Source: Dryas octopetala
Lineage: Eukaryota; Streptophyta; Magnoliopsida; Rosales; Rosaceae
Length of the DNA stretch: 64,000 bases
NCBI GenBank assembly: GCA_963921425.1
Contig: OY992833.1
Coordinates: 23,211,454-23,275,453, forward strand
Direction of reading: 5' to 3'
Shown here: piece by piece, positions 63,230 through 64,000 of the stretch
How the letters are laid out: each line of letters starts with the position of its first letter
How positions within the stretch are numbered: the stretch's first letter is position 1
Notes under the pieces: model-generated
Database searches by the model: none
What the model was told of the DNA's origin: nothing
Seen by the model: the letters and a program-made list of their open reading frames with translations, nothing else
Translations under genes and position numbers: made by a program

Positions 63230-63631
63230 GGGATTAATGTCATTTTGTTTCCTAAATCCTAAATTATTACACATGTATCAGTTTGTTCCTCAGACTTCTA
63301 ATTTGAAAAATTAAGGACCCTGATTTTTTCAATTTTGCCAATTAAGGTTATTCCGTCAATTTATACATTTTTCATCTAAAATGTCGAGATCATCAAGCAA
63401 AATTTAGCAAGAAATAAAAGAGGAAAAATGATACATGAGGAAAAAATGATAAGATCTAATTGGAAGGGACCATTTTGCCCTCAAAGATTTGGATAAAAAA
63501 TGTGTAAATTGACAAAAAAATCTCAATTGGCAAAATTGAAAAAGTCAGAGTCCTTAATTTTCTAAATTAGAAGTCTGAGGAGCAAACTGATACAAGTGTA
63601 ATAGTCTGGGGAGCAAAATGATATTAATCCC
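63230..63631. mobile_element. Mutator-type MITE with 10-bp TSD
   Basis: Inverted arms of about 170 bp: the left has CAGTTTGTTCCTCAGACTTC and TTCAATTTTGCCAATTAAGG; the right arm repeats them in reverse complement. Identical flanks CAAAACTAAG lie at 63220-63229 and 63632-63641. Confidence 0.88.
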
Positions 63632-63641
63632 CAAAACTAAG

Positions 63642-64000
63642 TACTAATATAATTATTAAAACAATCGTATTAATCCATGCTAGTCACCACAACGTCACGT
63701 GCCAGATAAAAGGCTCAAAAACAGTACAGTATAGCTTTTGAAGAAGTAAATACTATGTTAAAAAACGAGACAATGATTCTTCTCTGTTTTTTTTGTTTTC
63801 TTTTTATTTTGGAGGAATTTATCCAAGATTGAATCTACAAATTTAGGTGAAAGTATTTTTAATTCTTAACTGTTAATAATTTTATCCCTACACTTAAATT
63901 CTCCATCAAGTCCGAATCTATCATTCTTCAATATTTTTAGATTGAAAAAGAAATAATACGAACATACAAAACTAGGAAATAATTGCAAGTAATCAGCCTA
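63642..64000. other. Spacer at the right edge
   Basis: AT-rich, no gene visible. Confidence 0.4.

Overview
The window is plant nuclear DNA from a eudicot. Its genes are intron-rich with GT-AG introns, AT-rich spacers separate them, and typical plant DNA transposons and foldback elements are abundant. The kinesin-13, TCTP, RING and condensin proteins look most like rosid, and especially Rosaceae, orthologues from memory. The species is an inference and no database was searched.

Layout. 1-6130 (minus): a kinesin-13 gene (KIN13A type) whose last exon lies beyond the left edge. 6.1-11.5 kb: spacer with a small MITE and a ~1 kb repeat rich in CGAAATTTCG-like words. 11504-18247: a foldback element of ~1.1 kb split by a 5.6 kb CACTA (En/Spm-type) DNA transposon. 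The CACTA carries GGGCGACGAA-type subterminal repeats, two internal modules built from a 350-bp tandem repeat, and one TNPA/Transposase_24-like gene. 18.8-20.7 kb (minus): a complete five-exon TCTP gene. 20.7-22.9 kb: degenerate ~125-bp repeats interrupted by a MITE with a 9-bp target duplication. 22.9-31.3 kb (plus): an RFI2-like RING-H2 ubiquitin ligase gene whose last coding exon is interrupted by a ~1.1 kb solo LTR. 33.4-39.7 kb (plus): a complete nine-exon gene for condensin II subunit CAP-D3. 39.7-41.5 kb: decayed pieces of a STRUBBELIG-family kinase gene and a PPR gene. 42.1-43.5 kb (minus): an F-box gene with an early in-frame stop. 43.9-47.1 kb: foldbacks and a large ~0.9 kb hairpin. 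47.1-49.2 kb: a partial, rearranged second copy of CAP-D3. 50.0-51.1 kb (plus): an ER-type DnaJ (DNAJ49/DUF1977) gene. 51-55 kb: a duplicated 3' flank, a tRNA-derived SINE and a long-TIR foldback. 56.0-56.4 kb (minus): a small hydrophobic membrane-protein gene. 56.6-58.6 kb: a Pack-MULE-like element with a 3 x 147-bp GC-rich array. 58.6-64 kb: spacer with two further foldback/MITE elements and short tandem repeats.

The intact host genes are unrelated housekeeping and cell-cycle genes (microtubule depolymerisation, translation and growth control, ubiquitin ligation, chromosome condensation, ER chaperoning), so the window is not an operon-like functional cluster. The most unusual content is structural: nested transposons that can be read as a stratigraphy, a CACTA with satellite-like modules, a long hairpin fused to a duplicated condensin fragment with apparently templated filler DNA at a junction, and a coding-like GC-rich triplication inside a mobile element.
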